From contig CAVSBW010000002.1 of NCBI GenBank assembly GCA_963726295.1, positions 372,001 through 436,000 of the forward strand: a DNA stretch of 64,000 nucleotides, given 5' to 3'. This document shows positions 1 to 8,428 of the stretch, one piece after another. A program made the translations under genes and the position numbers. Positions within the stretch are counted from its first letter, which is position 1. Each line of letters begins with the position of its first letter. Source of the DNA: DASSQJ01 sp963726295 (GTDB lineage Bacteria > Actinomycetota > Actinomycetes > Actinomycetales > Dermatophilaceae). Under the pieces are notes generated by a model. It made no database searches and was not told the DNA's origin. It saw only the letters and a program-made list of their open reading frames with translations.

Positions 1-928
1 TGTTGACCACCGGTGGCACCCCCTTGACCCGCTCGATCTTCGCCTGCACCCCGTACGGCTGCACCACCCCGTGCACGATCTCCTCGAGCAGCGGTCCGAC
101 GCCGAGCCACGCCTGCGCGTCGAGCATGCGTAGCGTGCCCTGGACCTCGCCACTGGATGGGATGACGTTGCTCGCCTTGCCCCCGCTGACCCGGCCCCAG
201 ACGAGGGCCGCGCCGGTTCGCGGGTCGAGCCGGCGCCCGAGCGCCGCGGGGACGTCGGTGACGACCTTGCCGAGGGCGTAGACGAGGTCCTCGGTCAGCT
301 GCGGGCGCGAGGTGTGCCCGCCGCGCCCGTGGAGGGTGACGGTGACGTGGTCGCAGGCCGCGGTGAGCGGTCCCTCGCGCAGGCCGACCTCGCCGACGTC
401 GGTGCTCGGGTCGCAGTGGACCGCGAACACGGCGTCGAGGCCTTCGACCGCGCCGGCCGTGATCGCCTCGTGGGCCCCACCGGGGATGACCTCCTCGGCG
501 GCCTGGAAGATGCCACGCACGGCGATGCCGCGCGTCACGAGCGCCGGCTCGAGGTCCTTCAGGGCCAGGAGGGCACCGAGCAGCGCGGAGGTGTGCACGT
601 CGTGCCCGCACGCGTGGCAGACCCCGGGCGTGAGGGAGGCGAACTCGAGCCCGGACCGCTCGCGCACGGGGAGCGCATCCATGTCGGCGCGCAGCCCCAC
701 ACGGAAAGCCGGTTCCGGCGCGCCCACGTCGGCGAGGAGGCCGGTGCCGGGCAGCCGGCGCACCGTGACGCCCGCCGCCTCGAGGCGGCGGGCGAGGAGA
801 TCGGTCGTGCGCGTCTCCTCGCGGGACAGCTCGGGATGGGCGTGAAGATCCCGGCGGACGTCGATGAGCTCTGCGGTCAGCGAGGTGATGCGCTCGCCGA
901 TCGCGGCGAGGAGGGCATCGTCGTTCAT
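1..928 (-). CDS. M20D-family amidohydrolase, 3' end outside window
   Basis: Metal-dependent amidohydrolase of the peptidase M20D type (N-acyl-amino-acid or IAA-amino-acid hydrolase group), which removes acyl groups from amino acids or similar amides in the cytoplasm. I translated the 309 visible codons from the ATG at 926-928. Metal-site motifs are RADMDALP at about residues 80-87, CHACGHD at about 104-110 and FQAAEE at about 141-146, all in family order. The first two thirds of a roughly 400-residue protein are present and the rest lies beyond base 1. There is no Shine-Dalgarno sequence, and a TACAGT box lies 8 bases before the ATG, so the mRNA is probably leaderless. The exact substrate cannot be read from sequence. 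Confidence 0.9.
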   Translation of the reverse strand, partial: MNDDALLAAIGERITSLTAELIDVRRDLHAHPELSREETRTTDLLARRLEAAGVTVRRLPGTGLLADVGAPEPAFRVGLRADMDALPVRERSGLEFASLTPGVCHACGHDVHTSALLGALLALKDLEPALVTRGIAVRGIFQAAEEVIPGGAHEAITAGAVEGLDAVFAVHCDPSTDVGEVGLREGPLTAACDHVTVTLHGRGGHTSRPQLTEDLVYALGKVVTDVPAALGRRLDPRTGAALVWGRVSGGKASNVIPSSGEVQGTLRMLDAQAWLGVGPLLEEIVHGVVQPYGVQAKIERVKGVPPVVN

Positions 929-936
929 CACTGCGA

Positions 937-942
937 ACTGTA
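937..942 (-). promoter_or_regulatory. -10 box of amidohydrolase gene, leaderless type
   Basis: TACAGT on the minus strand, 8 bases before the ATG at 928, with no ribosome binding site between. This fits TANNNT and predicts a transcript starting at or next to the start codon. Confidence 0.5.
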
Positions 943-1003
943 CCCGCCGGGGACCGCTCGCCCGGGCTGGTCCGGGCAGCCCGCCCTCCACCGGCAGGGC
1001 CGG

Positions 1004-1528
1004 TCAGGCCTCGCGGGTCGCCTGGCGCCGCTCCCACCGCTGAGCGATGCCGCGCATCTCGTCGGTGACGAACTCGAGGAACTCGACGGACACCTGGATG
1101 CGGTGTCCGGCCCGCGTGGACAGGCCCACCGCGTCACGGGCGGCCGCGAGGGCGGCCAGGATCGGTGCGTACACCTGGTCCGTCTGGACCACGGCGTCGT
1201 GCCAGGCGTCGTCCATCACGACGTAGACGTCCCGGCGGGAGCCGCGCTCGCGCTCACGCCGGATCCACCGCACCTGCGAGAGGTACCGGACAGCGCCGGA
1301 GACGGCGGCGGGACTGACGTGGAGGAGCTCGACGAGCTCGGCCGAGGTGAGGCGGCCGTCGTCGGTGGCGAGAAGGGCACCGAACACCCGACCCGCCAGC
1401 ATCGGCACCCCTGCGGCGCCGAGGGCGGCGCCGAGGCGCTCGACGACCTCGACCGGCGGGAGCCGTCGCTCCGGCGGCTCCGCGCGAGGACCACCGGCCG
1501 GCTCATCGGCACTCTGGCGGAGGCTCAT
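1004..1528 (-). CDS. GbsR/MarR-type winged-helix transcriptional regulator
   Basis: Predicted 174-residue DNA-binding repressor. The central part (about residues 50-110) reads as a winged helix: a helix with LTSAELVELLHVSPAAVSGA, typical of the MarR/GbsR recognition region, followed by a wing rich in Arg and Glu. The C-terminal helices would form the dimer interface. It is transcribed divergently from an ABC exporter (ATPase at 1581) across only 52 bases, and that gap holds an inverted repeat at 1542-1555. The arrangement suggests it controls both itself and the exporter in response to a small molecule. The ligand is unknown. Confidence 0.85.
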   Translation of the reverse strand: MSLRQSADEPAGGPRAEPPERRLPPVEVVERLGAALGAAGVPMLAGRVFGALLATDDGRLTSAELVELLHVSPAAVSGAVRYLSQVRWIRRERERGSRRDVYVVMDDAWHDAVVQTDQVYAPILAALAAARDAVGLSTRAGHRIQVSVEFLEFVTDEMRGIAQRWERRQATREA

Positions 1529-1541
1529 GGCAAAAGATTAC

Positions 1542-1555
1542 AACATTCACATGTT
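1542..1555. promoter_or_regulatory. Candidate operator between regulator and ABC exporter
   Basis: Inverted repeat AACAT-TCAC-ATGTT in the 52-base divergent gap. It is AT-rich in an otherwise very GC-rich region, and its centre is about 20 bases from the regulator start and 32 from the ATPase start. A dimeric MarR-type protein would be expected to bind here and repress both directions. The half-sites are visible; the binding is inference. Confidence 0.5.
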
Positions 1556-1580
1556 CCTGAAGACGCTGTACGCTCGGATC

Positions 1581-2498
1581 ATGACCGATGCGATCACCGT
1601 CTCCGGGCTGCACAAGCGCTTCGGCCCGACGACCGCCCTCGACGGGCTCGACCTGCAGGTCCGCGAGGGCGAGGTGCACGGCTTCCTCGGGCCCAACGGT
1701 GCGGGCAAGTCCACCACCCTCCGCGTGCTGCTCGGCCTCATCCGGGCCAGTGGCGGTGCGGCCTCCGTGCTCGGGCGCGACCCCTGGACCGACAGCACCG
1801 AGCTGCACCGGTCGCTGGCCTACGTGCCCGGTGACGTCGTCCTCTGGCCCTCGCTGACCGGCGGGGAGGTCATCGACCTCATGGGCCGGCTCCGCGGCGG
1901 CCTCGACCCGAACCGCCGCTCCGAGCTCGTGGAGCGCTTCGACCTCGACGAGCGCAAGCGGTCGAGCACCTACTCCAAGGGCAACCGGCAGAAGGTGGCC
2001 CTCATCGCCGCCCTCGCCAGCGACGTCCCGCTCTACCTGCTCGACGAGCCGACCTCCGGCCTGGACCCGCTGATGGAGCGGGTGTTCCGCGACGAGCTGG
2101 CCCGGCTGCGGGCCGATGGACGCACCGTGCTGCTGTCGAGCCACATCCTCAGCGAGGTCGAGGCCACCTGCCAGTCCGTCACGATCGTCCGCCTCGGCCG
2201 CGCCGTCGAGTCGGGCACCCTCGAGCACCTGCGGCAACGGACCCGCAGCACGGTGCGGGCCGGCCTGGCCACTCCCCCGTCGGCGGAGGAGGCCGCCGCC
2301 TGGCCGGGCGTCGCCGACGTCTCGGTCGAGGACGGCACGCTCGCGTGCACGGTGGACGCCGCGCACCTGCCCGACCTGCTCTCCCGCCTCAACGGGCTGG
2401 GCATCCGGACCCTCGTCTGCACCCCGCCGTCGCTCGAGGACCTCTTCCTCCAGCGGTACGCGAGCGACGCCACCGCGGAGCCGGTGAGCACCCCGTGA
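1581..2498 (+). CDS. ABC transporter ATP-binding protein (antibiotic-exporter type)
   Basis: A 305-residue cytoplasmic ATPase that powers the partner permease starting at 2495. Walker A GPNGAGKST is at residues 37-45, the signature-like YSKGNRQ at 131-137, Walker B LYLLDE at about 151-156, and the H-loop SSHILSE follows. The signature has SKGNRQ instead of LSGGQ, as in DrrA-like exporters. An upstream in-frame extension exists, but the ATG at 1581 gives the canonical ABC N-terminus (TDAITVSGLHKRFG). The stop overlaps the permease start (GTGA), so the two are translationally coupled. The substrate is not known; family members export lipids or polyketide antibiotics. Confidence 0.93.
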   Translation: MTDAITVSGLHKRFGPTTALDGLDLQVREGEVHGFLGPNGAGKSTTLRVLLGLIRASGGAASVLGRDPWTDSTELHRSLAYVPGDVVLWPSLTGGEVIDLMGRLRGGLDPNRRSELVERFDLDERKRSSTYSKGNRQKVALIAALASDVPLYLLDEPTSGLDPLMERVFRDELARLRADGRTVLLSSHILSEVEATCQSVTIVRLGRAVESGTLEHLRQRTRSTVRAGLATPPSAEEAAAWPGVADVSVEDGTLACTVDAAHLPDLLSRLNGLGIRTLVCTPPSLEDLFLQRYASDATAEPVSTP

Positions 2499-4135
2499 GC
2501 ACCGCGACCGCCACCGTCGCCGCCGGCCCGCGTCCGGCCGGCTCGTTCGCTGGCACCGGCGCCCTGCTGCGCCTGGCCTGGCGCCGGGACCGGCTGATGC
2601 TGCCCATCTGGTGGCTCGGGCTCGTCGCCCTCTCGGTCGGCTCGGCGCAGGCGACCCGGGCACTCTATCCGGACGAGGCGGCCGCCCAGGCCGACCTCGG
2701 CGCGATCATCGACAACCCGTCCGTCGTCGCCCTCTACGGACCCCTCGGCGGGCTCAACATCGATGCCCTGTCGGTGTTCAAGACGGTGATGATGGGAGCG
2801 GTGTTCGTCAGCATCCTCGGACTGACCGTGGTGCGGCGGCACACCCGCGCCGAGGAGGACGACGGCCGGATCGAGCTCGTGGGGTCGGGGGCGGTGTCCC
2901 GCCGGGCACCGCTCGCGGCCGCGGTCGTCCTCGGCGTCGTCGCGGTGCTCGTGCCCTCGGTCCTCTCCGGGGTCGGCCTGGCCGCGGTGGGTCAGGACCC
3001 CGCCGGGTCGATGGCGTTCGCGGTCGCCTGGGCGGCCCCCGGCCTCGCCATGGTGGGCATCACCGCGGTCATCGTGCAGGTCGCCGGCACCTCACGCACC
3101 GCTTCCGGGCTGGCCTTCGGGGCCCTGGCCGTCTTCTTCCTCCTTCGGGCCCTGGGCGACACCTACCCCGACGGACCGGCCCACGCGCTCACGTGGGTCT
3201 CCCCGCTCGGCTGGGCCGGCCGGGCCTCCGTCTACGGCGAGAACAACCTCTGGCTGCTGGGCCTCGGAGCCGCGGTCTGGGCCGCGGCCACCGCCGGCGC
3301 GTTCGCGCTGCTCGACCGGCGAGACCTGGGGTCGGGCCTGCTCGCGCTCCGGCCCGGGAGCGCGCGGGCCGGTGCCGGGTTGAGTGGCGCCTTGGGCCTG
3401 ACCACCCGCCTGGCTCGTGGCACGGTCATCGGCTGGACCGTCGGCCTCGTCGTCGCGGGCTCGCTCATCGCCAGCCTCCTGCCGGCCGTCTCCGACCTGA
3501 CCGAGAACCCCGCCGTCAAGGACATGCTCGAGAGCATCGGCTCGTCCACGGGGTCCCTGGCCGACATCTTCGTCGCGACCGAGCTGAGCATCATCTCCAT
3601 CGCCGTCGCCGCCGCCGGGCTGGCCCTGGCCCTCCGGCTCGCGGGGTCGGAGCGGGCGGGCTTCTCCGAGCCGGTCCTCGCCACCCCGACGAGCCGCCTG
3701 CGCTGGTACGCCTCGCACGCGACCACCGGGCTGGCGCTGCCGACCTGGCTGATGCTGGTCCTGGGCACGGTGATGGGCGCGCTGGCCCGTCCGGTCGGTG
3801 GCCCGGACGCCCCGGGCTTCGGCGCCACCCTCGGCGCCGCCCTCGCCACGCTGCCGGCCATCTGGGTCGTCGTGGGGGTGGGGCTGGCCCTCGTCGGCGT
3901 CTCCACCCGGCTGCGCCCCCTGGCCTGGCTCGCGCTCGTCTTCTGGCTCGTCGTCGGCGAGTTCGGCGACCTCCTCGGACTGCCCGAGGCGGTCATGTGG
4001 CTCTCGCCCTTCCAGCACCTGGGGTCCCTGCCCGGCGGCAGCTTCGAGGCGCTCTCCGCCCTCGTCCTCACCCTCGTGGCCGCGGCCCTCGTGGCCGTCG
4101 GTGCCGTGGCCCACGGGCGGCGCGACATCGGCTGA
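2495..4135 (+). CDS. ABC transporter permease, polyketide-antibiotic exporter type
   Basis: Integral membrane partner of the ATPase, 546 residues, with about 12 hydrophobic segments in two halves. This matches the tetronasin/polyketide-exporter permease family (COG3559), in which one long protein replaces two half-size permeases. The GTG at 2495 is chosen because it overlaps the ATPase stop as GTGA and gives a short cytoplasmic N-terminus before the first membrane segment (about residues 37-55). Likely role is self-protection or lipid/drug efflux. The specific substrate is unknown. Confidence 0.88.
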   Translation: MSTATATVAAGPRPAGSFAGTGALLRLAWRRDRLMLPIWWLGLVALSVGSAQATRALYPDEAAAQADLGAIIDNPSVVALYGPLGGLNIDALSVFKTVMMGAVFVSILGLTVVRRHTRAEEDDGRIELVGSGAVSRRAPLAAAVVLGVVAVLVPSVLSGVGLAAVGQDPAGSMAFAVAWAAPGLAMVGITAVIVQVAGTSRTASGLAFGALAVFFLLRALGDTYPDGPAHALTWVSPLGWAGRASVYGENNLWLLGLGAAVWAAATAGAFALLDRRDLGSGLLALRPGSARAGAGLSGALGLTTRLARGTVIGWTVGLVVAGSLIASLLPAVSDLTENPAVKDMLESIGSSTGSLADIFVATELSIISIAVAAAGLALALRLAGSERAGFSEPVLATPTSRLRWYASHATTGLALPTWLMLVLGTVMGALARPVGGPDAPGFGATLGAALATLPAIWVVVGVGLALVGVSTRLRPLAWLALVFWLVVGEFGDLLGLPEAVMWLSPFQHLGSLPGGSFEALSALVLTLVAAALVAVGAVAHGRRDIG

Positions 4136-4182
4136 CCGCCGACACCGGCACCGGGCGGGGACGTCGGGGTCGGGCGCCGTCC

Positions 4183-5262
4183 TCAGGTGAGGTCGGTGCG
4201 CCCCTCGGCCTTGAGCGCGTCGACGACCTTCTTGACGTCCTGGGCCCGTGCTCGCGTCGTGACGAGCAGGGCATCGGGGGTGTCGACGACAACGACGTCG
4301 TCGACGCCCACCACGGCCACGCGCCGGCCACCGGCCGGCACCACGACCCCGCCGGCGTCGACGGCGGTGACGTCACCCGCGTCCCCGAGCACCGTGACGC
4401 CGTCCGCTCCGGCTGGGAGGATGCTCGCCAGGCTGGCGAAGTCGCCCACGTCGTCCCAGGAGAACGGGGCCGGTACGACGACGACGTGGCCCGCGTCGGC
4501 GGCGGGCTCCGCCACGGCATGGTCGATGGCGATCCTCTCGAGTCCCGGCCACACCTCGTCGAGGCGGTCGAGGTCGGCGGCGATGGCGCGCACGCCGGCG
4601 GCGAGGTCGGGGTGCCACCGCGCGAGGAGGTCGAGGAGCGTGCCGGCCCGCACGACGAACATCCCCGCGTTCCACCGGTAGTCCCCGGATGACAGGTACT
4701 GCGCCGCACGCTCGGCGTCGGGCTTCTCGACGAACCGCCGCACGTGGTGGGCGGTTGCCGCACCCTCGAGCCGGTCGCCGGCCTGCACGTACCCGAAGCC
4801 GGTGGCGGCATGGGTGGGCTCGATGCCGACGGTCACGAGGTGACCGCCACGGGCGACCTCGACGGCCTCGCGCACCACCGCCTCGAACGCGGCCTGGTCG
4901 GGGATGACGTGGTCGGCGGCGAACGACCCGACGACGGCATCGGGGTCCTGCCGCTCGACGACCGCGGCGGCCAAGCCGATGGCAGCCATCGAGTCGCGCG
5001 GGGCCGGCTCGGCGAGCACCCGCGCGGCGTGGAGCCCGGGTAGCTGCTCGCGCACCGCATCGGCGTGCGCCCGGCCGGTGACGACGACGACGTGGTCCCC
5101 GGCGAGCGGGGCCAGCCGGTCGACGGTGGCCTGCAGCAGCGAGCGGCCGCTCGACGTGAGGTCGAGGAGGAACTTGGGGCGGTCGGCTCGGCTCAGCGGC
5201 CACAACCTCGTGCCCGCTCCCCCGGCCGGTACGACGCCCCAGAAGCCCTCGATCGCTGCCAT
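4183..5262 (-). CDS. manC: Mannose-1-phosphate guanylyltransferase
   Basis: A 359-residue enzyme that makes GDP-mannose from mannose-1-phosphate and GTP, supplying mannosyl groups for cell-wall lipoglycans, glycans and glycoproteins. The nucleotidyltransferase signature GGAGTRLWPLSRADRPKFLL is near the N-terminus (about residues 13-32), and the sugar-binding stretch FVEKPDAE lies near residue 170. Length fits the single-domain actinobacterial form, which lacks the C-terminal isomerase found in bifunctional ManC/AlgA. A TACCCT box sits 8 bases before the ATG with no Shine-Dalgarno, indicating leaderless translation. Neighbours are functionally unrelated. Confidence 0.93.
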   Translation of the reverse strand: MAAIEGFWGVVPAGGAGTRLWPLSRADRPKFLLDLTSSGRSLLQATVDRLAPLAGDHVVVVTGRAHADAVREQLPGLHAARVLAEPAPRDSMAAIGLAAAVVERQDPDAVVGSFAADHVIPDQAAFEAVVREAVEVARGGHLVTVGIEPTHAATGFGYVQAGDRLEGAATAHHVRRFVEKPDAERAAQYLSSGDYRWNAGMFVVRAGTLLDLLARWHPDLAAGVRAIAADLDRLDEVWPGLERIAIDHAVAEPAADAGHVVVVPAPFSWDDVGDFASLASILPAGADGVTVLGDAGDVTAVDAGGVVVPAGGRRVAVVGVDDVVVVDTPDALLVTTRARAQDVKKVVDALKAEGRTDLT

Positions 5263-5270
5263 GGCGCCCG

Positions 5271-5276
5271 AGGGTA
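5271..5276 (-). promoter_or_regulatory. -10 box of manC, leaderless type
   Basis: TACCCT on the minus strand, 8 bases before the manC ATG (5262). No Shine-Dalgarno lies between. Confidence 0.5.
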
Positions 5277-5280
5277 GTCG

Positions 5281-5823
5281 TCAGACGAGGTCGTCCGCGG
5301 CGGTTCTCCCACCCTCGCCGAGCGGGAAGGAGCGCACGACCCGCCACACCCCGTCGTCGTCGTGGTGGTACAGCTCGACCGCCGTGACCGGGAACCCGCA
5401 GCGGAAGTCGGCCAGGCCGTCGAAGGCCCGGTCCAGCGCGGCGTCGTCGAGGTGGTGCGCGATCGTGACGTGCGGGTGGTACGGGAAGTCGAGGGTCCGC
5501 TCCACCGGCCCCGACCGCACGGCCCGCTCCAGCCGCTCGCACGCGGAGATGCCCCGCGACACCTGCACGAACACCACGGGCGAGACCGGGCGGAAGGTAC
5601 CGGTCCCCGCCAGCACCATGTCGAAGGGCTCTGCCAGGGCACAGACCGCGGCGAGGTGCTCGGTGAACCGGTCGAGGCACTCCCCGGGGAGCGCGGTCGG
5701 CGGCAGCAGCGTCACGTGCGGCGGGATAGCCGACGCCGCCGGGTCACCGAAGGCCTCCCTCGAGCGCTGAAGCTCCTCACCCCACGGCTCGGGGATGGTG
5801 ACGGCGACCCCGTGGACCGGCAT
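5281..5823 (-). CDS. 2'-5' RNA ligase / cyclic phosphodiesterase family protein
   Basis: A 180-residue protein of the 2H phosphoesterase superfamily. The two catalytic HxT motifs are present: PPHVTLLPP near residue 40 and PHVTIAHH near residue 125. Such proteins ligate RNA by 2',5' linkage in vitro or open 2',3'-cyclic phosphates; the cellular role is usually unknown. The start at 5823 (MPVHGVAVTIPEPWG) is preferred over an upstream ATG that would extend the protein into trpS, because the family fold begins here and a TAGGGT box lies 7 bases upstream. The box includes the last bases of trpS. Confidence 0.85.
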   Translation of the reverse strand: MPVHGVAVTIPEPWGEELQRSREAFGDPAASAIPPHVTLLPPTALPGECLDRFTEHLAAVCALAEPFDMVLAGTGTFRPVSPVVFVQVSRGISACERLERAVRSGPVERTLDFPYHPHVTIAHHLDDAALDRAFDGLADFRCGFPVTAVELYHHDDDGVWRVVRSFPLGEGGRTAADDLV

Positions 5824-5830
5824 GACCCCG

Positions 5831-5836
5831 ACCCTA
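5831..5836 (-). promoter_or_regulatory. -10 box of 2H phosphoesterase gene, overlapping trpS stop
   Basis: TAGGGT on the minus strand, 7 bases before the ATG at 5823. It contains the trpS stop codon TAG (5834-5836). Confidence 0.4.
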
Positions 5837-6862
5837 CTGGCGCGCCGCGGGCAGCAGGCCCGAGGCGTCGCGGACCCTGGCCATGGTCGCCTCAGCGACC
5901 TCACGCGCCCGTTCCGCCCCCCGTGCCAGCATTCGGTCGAGCTCCGCGGGGTCGGCGAGCAGCTCGGCCATCCGGGTCTGGAACGGCTCCACCGCGGTGA
6001 GGACGACCTCGGCGACCTCCTTCTTCAGCTCGCCGTACCCCCGTCCCTCGAAGCGCGCCTCGAGGTCGGCGATCTTGGTGCCCGACAGGACCGAGTGGAT
6101 CACGAGCAGGTTCGAGACACCTGCCTTGGCGTCGGGGTCGAAGCGCACCTCCGACTCGGTGTCCGTGACGGCCGACATGATCTTCTTGCGCAGCCGGCCG
6201 GGCTCGTCGCTGAGCAGCAGCAGGCCCTTGTCCGGCGAGTTCGTGCCCGACATCTTCGAGGTCGGGTCGGTGAGCTCCATGATCCTGGCCGACTCCTTGA
6301 GGATGTACGGCTCCGGGACGGTGAGGGTCTGCCCATAGCGGGTGTTGAACCGCTGCGCGAGGTCGCGGGTGATTTCGAGGTGCTGGCGCTGGTCCTCGCC
6401 CACGGGGACGTAGGCGGCGTCGTACATCAGGATGTCGGCGGCCATGAGCATCGGGTAGGTGAACAACCCGACGTTGGCGTTCTGGCCCTTGGCCACCTTG
6501 TCCTTGAACTGCGTCATCCGGTTGGCCTCGCCGAACGAGGTGAGGCAGCTCATCACCCATCCGAGCTCGGCGTGCGCGGGCACGTGGCTCTGGCAGAACA
6601 CCGCGGAGGTCTCGGGGTCGACCCCACCGGCGATGAACTGGGCGGCCGTCACCCGGGTGCGGTGCCGCAGCACCTCCGGGTCGGTGGGCACGGTGAGGGC
6701 GTGGAGGTCGGCGACGAAGTAGTAGGCGTCGAAGTCGGCCTGGAGCCCCACCCAGTTGACCAGCGCCCCGATGTAGTTGCCGAGGTGGAGCGAGTCGCTC
6801 GTCGGCTGCATCCCGGAGAGGATGCGTGGGCGTGCGGCAGCTGGGGTGGACTGGCTGGGCAT
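5834..6862 (-). CDS. trpS: Tryptophanyl-tRNA synthetase
   Basis: Class Ic aminoacyl-tRNA synthetase, 342 residues, charging tRNA-Trp. The HIGH-type motif is LHLGN near residue 26, after the conserved GMQPTSDS. The second signature reads KMSGT near residue 200 rather than KMSKS, so the second lysine is missing. The rest follows the family (SAVTDTE, GVSNLL, YGELK). It is divergent from galK across 42 bases. CACAAT, a weak -10 candidate, lies 6 bases before the ATG. Only one trpS is visible here, so whether this is the main or an auxiliary copy cannot be told. Confidence 0.95.
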   Translation of the reverse strand: MPSQSTPAAARPRILSGMQPTSDSLHLGNYIGALVNWVGLQADFDAYYFVADLHALTVPTDPEVLRHRTRVTAAQFIAGGVDPETSAVFCQSHVPAHAELGWVMSCLTSFGEANRMTQFKDKVAKGQNANVGLFTYPMLMAADILMYDAAYVPVGEDQRQHLEITRDLAQRFNTRYGQTLTVPEPYILKESARIMELTDPTSKMSGTNSPDKGLLLLSDEPGRLRKKIMSAVTDTESEVRFDPDAKAGVSNLLVIHSVLSGTKIADLEARFEGRGYGELKKEVAEVVLTAVEPFQTRMAELLADPAELDRMLARGAERAREVAEATMARVRDASGLLPAARQ

Positions 6863-6890
6863 CCCCCCATTGTGCCGAAGGCCGCGCCCC

Positions 6891-6896
6891 TAGACT
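6891..6896 (+). promoter_or_regulatory. -10 box of galK, leaderless type
   Basis: TAGACT, 8 bases before the galK ATG (6905), with no Shine-Dalgarno between. It lies in the 42-base divergent trpS/galK gap. Confidence 0.55.
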
Positions 6897-6904
6897 CACG
6901 CGGC

Positions 6905-8062
6905 ATGAGCGAGGCGGCCCTGACCCACGTGACCATCCACGGCCGCGAGCCCGGCGGCGTGTGGTCCGCACCCGGCAGGGTGAACCTCATCGGGGAGCAC
7001 ACCGACTACAACGGTGGCCTCGTCCTGCCCATCGCGCTGCCGCAGCGCACGACGGCCGCCTCCGGTGCCCGTGAGGACGACCTGCTGGTCGTCCACTCCG
7101 TGCAGAACGGCGAGACGGTGCGGGTGCCGCTGGCCGAGGTCGGCCCCGGCGCCCCCGACGGCTGGGTGGCCTACGTGGCAGGGGTCCTGTGGGCGCTGCG
7201 CGAGGCCGGGTACCCCGTGCGCGGACTCGACGTCACCGTCGACAGCGACGTGCCGCTGGGGGCCGGCCTGTCGAGCTCGGCCGCGCTCGAGTGCGCGGTC
7301 GGGGCCGCCGCGAGCGACCTGTTCGCCCTCGACCTGCTCGGGTCCGATGCGGCCCGGGCCCGGCTGGCGGAGGTGTGTGTCCGTGCGGAGAACGACGTGG
7401 CCCGGGCGCCGACCGGCGGGATGGACCAGTCGGCCGCGCTGCTCTGCCGCGAGGGCTCGGCGCTGCTGCTCGACTGCCGGGACGGCTCCACCGAGCACGT
7501 GCCGTTCGACCTCGCCGCCACGAGCCACACCCTCCTCGTCACCGACACCCGGGCGTCGCACGCACTGGGGGACGGCCAGTACGGCAGTCGCCGCGCGGCG
7601 TGCGAACGGGCGGCCGAGGTGCTCGGGGTGGCGACCCTGCGCGAGGTCGACCCCGCCGCACTCGACGACGCCCTCGCGCGGCTGGGCGACGACACCCTCG
7701 TGCGGCGCACGCGCCATGTGGTCACCGAGGTGCAGCGCGTGCGCGACGTCGTCACGGCGCTGCGCGCGGGGGACCTCGACGAGGTCGGCCGGCTCTTCGA
7801 TGCCTCCCACGCCTCGCTGCGCGACGACTACGAGGTCAGCTGCGAGGAGCTCGACGTGTCGGTGGAGGCCGCCCGCGCCGCCGGCGCCCTCGGGGCGCGG
7901 ATGACCGGCGGTGGGTTCGGCGGCTCGTCCATCGCCCTGCTGCGGTCCGGGCACGTCGAGCCCGCCCGCCTCGCCATCCGGTCGGCGTTCGCCGAGCACG
8001 GGTGGCGCGAGCCGGCGAGCTTCCTCGTCACCGCGGGCCCCTCGGCCCGCCGCGACAGCTGA
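6905..8062 (+). CDS. galK: Galactokinase
   Basis: GHMP-family kinase, 385 residues, which phosphorylates galactose to galactose-1-phosphate (Leloir pathway). The galactokinase signature GRVNLIGEHTDYNGG lies near residues 25-40, the GHMP ATP-binding motif PLGAGLSSSAALE near 118-130, and the C-terminal GHMP motif TGGGFGGSS near 338. Length matches the family. No galT or galE is adjacent, so the gene stands alone rather than in a gal operon. It probably has a leaderless transcript and converges on cysN across 366 bases. Confidence 0.96.
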   Translation: MSEAALTHVTIHGREPGGVWSAPGRVNLIGEHTDYNGGLVLPIALPQRTTAASGAREDDLLVVHSVQNGETVRVPLAEVGPGAPDGWVAYVAGVLWALREAGYPVRGLDVTVDSDVPLGAGLSSSAALECAVGAAASDLFALDLLGSDAARARLAEVCVRAENDVARAPTGGMDQSAALLCREGSALLLDCRDGSTEHVPFDLAATSHTLLVTDTRASHALGDGQYGSRRAACERAAEVLGVATLREVDPAALDDALARLGDDTLVRRTRHVVTEVQRVRDVVTALRAGDLDEVGRLFDASHASLRDDYEVSCEELDVSVEAARAAGALGARMTGGGFGGSSIALLRSGHVEPARLAIRSAFAEHGWREPASFLVTAGPSARRDS

Positions 8063-8161
8063 CCCCGGGTCCTCGTCCGCCCGCTCCCTCCCCGCCCCTC
8101 CCCGACCTCCGCCCCTCCCCGACCCGCCCTCACCCTCCGCATCCCCGTCCGCGCCGTGCCC

Positions 8162-8235
8162 CGCGGAGTCAGGAGGACTTCGCCGACTCCGGAGGAAGCT
8201 GCATCCTGAGTGGACGGGATCCTCCTGACTCCGCG
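8162..8235. repeat. Perfect 16-bp inverted repeat, 42-bp spacer
   Basis: Arms at 8162-8177 and 8220-8235 are exact reverse complements (CGCGGAGTCAGGAGGA and its complement). The spacer repeats parts of the arm (ACTCCGGAGGA). It lies in the 366-base convergent gap 8063-8428 between galK and cysN, which otherwise has no supported gene. Bases 8070-8160 of this gap are a C-rich, strand-biased run. The spacer is too long for an ordinary intrinsic terminator, and no U-tract follows. Confidence 0.7.
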
Positions 8236-8428
8236 AGAGACGGAGAGGGGACCAGAGTGCATGCGCGATGAGCCAGGGTGAAGAGACCCGCCCAACCGGA
8301 CCCGAAGCCGCGGGCGACGAGAACCAGGACGCCACCCTGATCACCGTCAACGCGAGCTTCCCGAGCGCCAGGACCCGCGTGGCGGACGTCAGCAACGCCC
8401 GCGCCCGCCGGGCCGGAGGCTCCTTCGG

